NCBI RefSeq assembly: GCF_037975235.1
Contig: NZ_CP150241.1
Span: forward strand, 6,200,001-6,264,000
Direction of reading: 5' to 3'
Length of the DNA: 64,000 nt
Origin: Paenibacillus sp. FSL R5-0341
Lineage (GTDB): Bacteria; Bacillota; Bacilli; Paenibacillales; Paenibacillaceae
The translations under genes and the position numbers were made by a program. Positions within the stretch are counted from its first letter, which is position 1; every line of letters begins with the position of its first letter. Under the pieces are notes generated by a model. It was given only the letters and a program-made list of their open reading frames with translations, did not search any database and had not been told where the DNA came from. Below, in pieces: positions 61,581 through 64,000 of this stretch.

Positions 61581-61868
61581 TTAATCGACGTATCCCGCGT
61601 GACCTTTGTCCATCAAGTAGTCCATCTCAGCATCCAAAATGCTTTCCACGGTCAACTCATCGAGTTTCACATCTTTACGACTAAGGATATAGTCCGCCAG
61701 ATCATCGCCGTCAATATCCACATCGTTGCCTTTGGCATTTTCATGCGCCTTGTTGATGTACGCTTGCTCATGCTTCAGCACAAGAGCGATATTCGCCTGG
61801 CTTGCCTTCGTTTTATCTGCAATATATTGCATCATTTCTTGTTCATTAATTGCGTTTGCTTCTGCCAC
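61581..61868 (-). CDS. Unknown small acidic protein
   Basis: 95 residues from GTG 61868, chosen because AAGGAG stands 11 bases before it; the frame from 61907 lacks a site. Helical, acidic sequence with EQEMMQYIADKTKASQANIA, a possible helix-turn-helix, and VDIDGDDLADYILSRKDVK. I do not recognise the family. It lies next to a two-component system on the same strand, 138 bases upstream of no other partner. Confidence 0.6.
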   Translation of the reverse strand: MAEANAINEQEMMQYIADKTKASQANIALVLKHEQAYINKAHENAKGNDVDIDGDDLADYILSRKDVKLDELTVESILDAEMDYLMDKGHAGYVD

Positions 61869-62006
61869 GTTCAGTTCATCTCCTTGATTCATACATACTG
61901 TTGCCATTGTAGCATAGGTTAACCCATTACAGGCAGAACTTATGCCTGACGAACGATTATAGAGCGGTAGCGAAGGTTAGTGTTGAGCCAGCGTATCACT
62001 CCAACC

Positions 62007-63356
62007 CTACGACAACCGCACGTAAAATGTAGCACCCTCTCCGACCACGCTTCGAGCATACACCTCTCCTTTGTGCTGATCCACGATGGAACGAGCAATC
62101 GCTAGACCCAGACCATGCCCACCATGTTTGCGGGCTCTTGAAGAATCGGTACGATAGAATCGATCGAAGATCCGATCCAGATGTTCCGGCGCAATGCCGT
62201 CACCTGTATTGGACACCGCCAACATAACATCATTATTCTGTCTCTGGAGCGTAACGTTTACGGACCCTTTAGGACCGGAGTACTTCACAGCATTATCCAG
62301 CAGAATCAGAATGACCTGTTTGATCTGCTCACTGTTCCCATGAACCATAAGATTCGGCTCAATGTTGTAATCGAGGGAGATGTTTTTCTCAAATATAACA
62401 GCTTCCATCGGCAAAATAATACTCTCTACCGCATCGCTCATATTGAACTTCGCATGAATCATCGTGGAGCGCGAATCATCCATCTGGGTCAGATAGAGCA
62501 GATCATTCGTAAGTCCGGTCATGCGCTCGGTTTCCGACTTGATATAGTGCAGCCACTTCGCCTGGTTCGCTATGGTATCCTCCTGATTGGCCAGAAGTAC
62601 GTCGGCATTCGTATTAATGATCGCCAGAGGTGTCTTCAGCTCATGAGAAGCATCTCCGATGAATTGTTTTTGCTTCTCAAACGCTTCTCTGACCGGCGCA
62701 ATGGAGCGATTGGCAAAATAACGGCTCAGGAAGTAGATGACAATCAGCATGACCAATCCAACAACTGCAAAGGTATAGATCAGATTCGTAAGAATACCTT
62801 GTTGCGCTGTCACATCAATGAATACGATCATATGCCCATCACCGCTCGGGTCAACCACATAGGCCCAGTCCGTTCCATCTAGCGCAAATTGCCCCGTCTG
62901 CCGTTCTGAATCACCAACTTTATTCTGGTCAACCTTTTGCAACGCCTCGGTGTAGAACGTATCTTCCATATCGAATCGGGAATGCGTATCCGTAATCTTC
63001 CACTGGTCATCCGTCTTGATCATAAATGAAACGGAACGTGCCGGAGGTGAGTTGGGATCCCCTCCCGGGCCTCCATTATTACCACCCATGGCATCGGAGG
63101 GCAATGAATCTGAACCTGCGCCTGTACTTGAACCTGTACCAGAACCTGTCCCTATCCCCCCATCTTCCCCGCGCGGCATCTTGGATGAATTATAAGGACT
63201 GTGGTAGAAATCAGATACCTTGTACAGCTCCATGCTGGTCTCACGTTGCACATTCTGGTACGTAATCGTATAGATCGTCGCAAATGCTACCAGCATCATA
63301 ATGGAGATGGACACCAGATTCACGATCAGGAACCGATTTCGAAGTTTCTTGAACAT
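62007..63356 (-). CDS. Sensor histidine kinase with Gly/Ser-rich loop
   Basis: 449 residues. Two membrane helices (about 10-30 and 188-210) enclose an extracytoplasmic domain whose first part is a Gly/Ser/Thr-rich stretch (GGIGTGSGTGSSTGAGS, then NNGGPGGDPNSPP), encoded by short imperfect repeats. HisKA has the phospho-His in DASHELKTPLAIINTNADVL; HATPase_c has LLDNAVKYS and GHGLGLAIARSIVDQH. Partner of the response regulator just upstream; stop and start overlap by one base (TGATG). Signal unknown. Confidence 0.93.
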   Translation of the reverse strand: MFKKLRNRFLIVNLVSISIMMLVAFATIYTITYQNVQRETSMELYKVSDFYHSPYNSSKMPRGEDGGIGTGSGTGSSTGAGSDSLPSDAMGGNNGGPGGDPNSPPARSVSFMIKTDDQWKITDTHSRFDMEDTFYTEALQKVDQNKVGDSERQTGQFALDGTDWAYVVDPSGDGHMIVFIDVTAQQGILTNLIYTFAVVGLVMLIVIYFLSRYFANRSIAPVREAFEKQKQFIGDASHELKTPLAIINTNADVLLANQEDTIANQAKWLHYIKSETERMTGLTNDLLYLTQMDDSRSTMIHAKFNMSDAVESIILPMEAVIFEKNISLDYNIEPNLMVHGNSEQIKQVILILLDNAVKYSGPKGSVNVTLQRQNNDVMLAVSNTGDGIAPEHLDRIFDRFYRTDSSRARKHGGHGLGLAIARSIVDQHKGEVYARSVVGEGATFYVRLS

Positions 63357-64000
63357 CAGGACGTCACCTCAAGTACATACCCCACACCCCGAATCGTGTT
63401 AATGCGGACGGCAGAGTTCAGGAAGGTTAATTTTTTGCGTAAAAAAGAGATATATACTTCCACATTGTTATACTCCACTTCCGAATCAAATCCCCACAAC
63501 TTCTCAATAATCTGCTCTTTGGAGGTAATCGCCTGTTTGCGGGCAATCAACAGCTCCAGCAGTTCATTCTCCTTCAGATTCAGCTTGATCTCCTTACCCT
63601 GAACGCTTAGCTTCAACTGGGTTGTATTCAGCTCAATGTCGCCAAATTTTAGTCCATCCTCGGGAACCACTTCGCCCTTCCGTCGTAAGGCTGCTCGAAT
63701 CCGTGCCAGCAATTCCTCCGTGGCGAAGGGCTTGGCGATATAATCATCGGCGCCATAATCGAGGCCTGTGACTTTGTCCGATAGTTCACCTTTCGCAGTA
63801 AGCAGAATGACAGGCGTATGATTTCCTTCACTGCGGAGTTTCTTCAGGACAGTGATCCCGTCCATTTCCGGCATCATGATGTCGAGTAGTAACAGGTCGT
63901 AGATGCCGCTCTGCGCATAATCCAATCCTGATCTGCCGTCGTGGACCATGTCCACGGAGTAGTTGTTTTTTTTCAAAATCTGCGATACAGCCTCTGCCAA
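63356..64000 (-). CDS. OmpR-family response regulator, 5' end cut
   Basis: At least 214 residues; the frame runs off the window, so about 10-12 N-terminal residues, including the first acidic pocket, are missing. The receiver keeps the phospho-Asp in LLLLDIMMPEMDGITVLKKL and the Lys in YIAKPFATEELLARI; the C-terminal winged helix is ELLELLIARKQAITSKEQII with VEVYISFLRKKLTFLN. It is transcribed with the overlapping kinase gene. Confidence 0.93.
   Translation of the reverse strand: MAEAVSQILKKNNYSVDMVHDGRSGLDYAQSGIYDLLLLDIMMPEMDGITVLKKLRSEGNHTPVILLTAKGELSDKVTGLDYGADDYIAKPFATEELLARIRAALRRKGEVVPEDGLKFGDIELNTTQLKLSVQGKEIKLNLKENELLELLIARKQAITSKEQIIEKLWGFDSEVEYNNVEVYISFLRKKLTFLNSAVRINTIRGVGYVLEVTS

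Noticed and set aside
1..64000. tRNA, rRNA, transposase or prophage genes
   Set aside because: None recognised: no cloverleaf with GGTTCGAAT-type arm, no DDE or integrase motifs, no phage structural genes.

Overview
The window looks like a chromosomal stretch from a Paenibacillus-type member of the Bacillota. The protein repertoire points that way: a GH113/GH130 mannan locus, a GlnL-like regulator, a Spo0E phosphatase, PepSY two-component loci, and strong GGAGG ribosome binding sites with some TTG/GTG/CTG starts. Perfect GlnR/TnrA boxes, a perfect cre site and moderate base composition agree. I see no rRNA, tRNA, CRISPR array, transposase, integrase or phage gene. The right edge cuts a response regulator gene at its 5' end.

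Region by region. 0.1-9.6 kb is a divergent beta-mannan oligosaccharide locus: ABC importer, GH130 phosphorylase and GH113 mannanase leftward; cellobiose/mannobiose 2-epimerase, mannosylglucose phosphorylase and a LacI-type regulator rightward. The two strong divergent promoters carry three related operator-like dyads. 9.6-19.5 kb holds an unknown membrane protein, a secreted pectate lyase with a perfect cre site, a DUF2179 membrane protein, a leucine-dehydrogenase-like enzyme with a 53-residue insertion, an ABC exporter, and a GH43/ricin-type secreted enzyme broken by one in-frame TGA. 19.8-26.6 kb has a YkoGH-like two-component system with two PepSY proteins, an SDR protein, and an NDH-2 dehydrogenase with a DUF1641 partner. 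27-37.5 kb has CsbD, a nucleotide-sugar epimerase, a cupin, a DUF1835 protein, a VTT-domain membrane protein, an HNH protein with a GC-rich low-complexity core preceded by an unlisted 49-residue zinc-knuckle protein, an acyltransferase, a photolyase and a REC-BTAD regulator. 37.6-51.7 kb has a double-kinase hybrid sensor, small enzymes, namA, a tautomerase, pepT, a Crp/Fnr regulator, a soluble chemotaxis-type protein, a Na+/amino-acid symporter divergent from a GlnL-like regulator, an unlisted Spo0E gene and an acetate transporter. 51.8-59.1 kb is a thioesterase and a nitrite-assimilation locus. 59.2-64 kb has TetR/SDR, a small unknown protein and a second two-component system.

Most coherent systems. 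(1) The mannobiose route: import, endo-cleavage, epimerisation to mannosylglucose, phosphorolysis. (2) Nitrite assimilation (nirB-nirD-nirC-cobA), apparently under two layers of control. A GlnR/TnrA box overlaps the -35 element, and an ANTAR-type antitermination leader (hexaloop hairpins, then a long terminator) matches an ANTAR protein encoded divergently behind its own GlnR/TnrA box.

Non-coding highlights. A foldback repeat family of about 160-220 bp is present in five copies plus one internally deleted copy. A second repeat family occurs as two clusters with the same forward-forward-reverse-reverse layout. There are many clear intrinsic terminators and several perfect operator-like palindromes. 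All assignments come from reading the sequence; no searches or folding programs were run.
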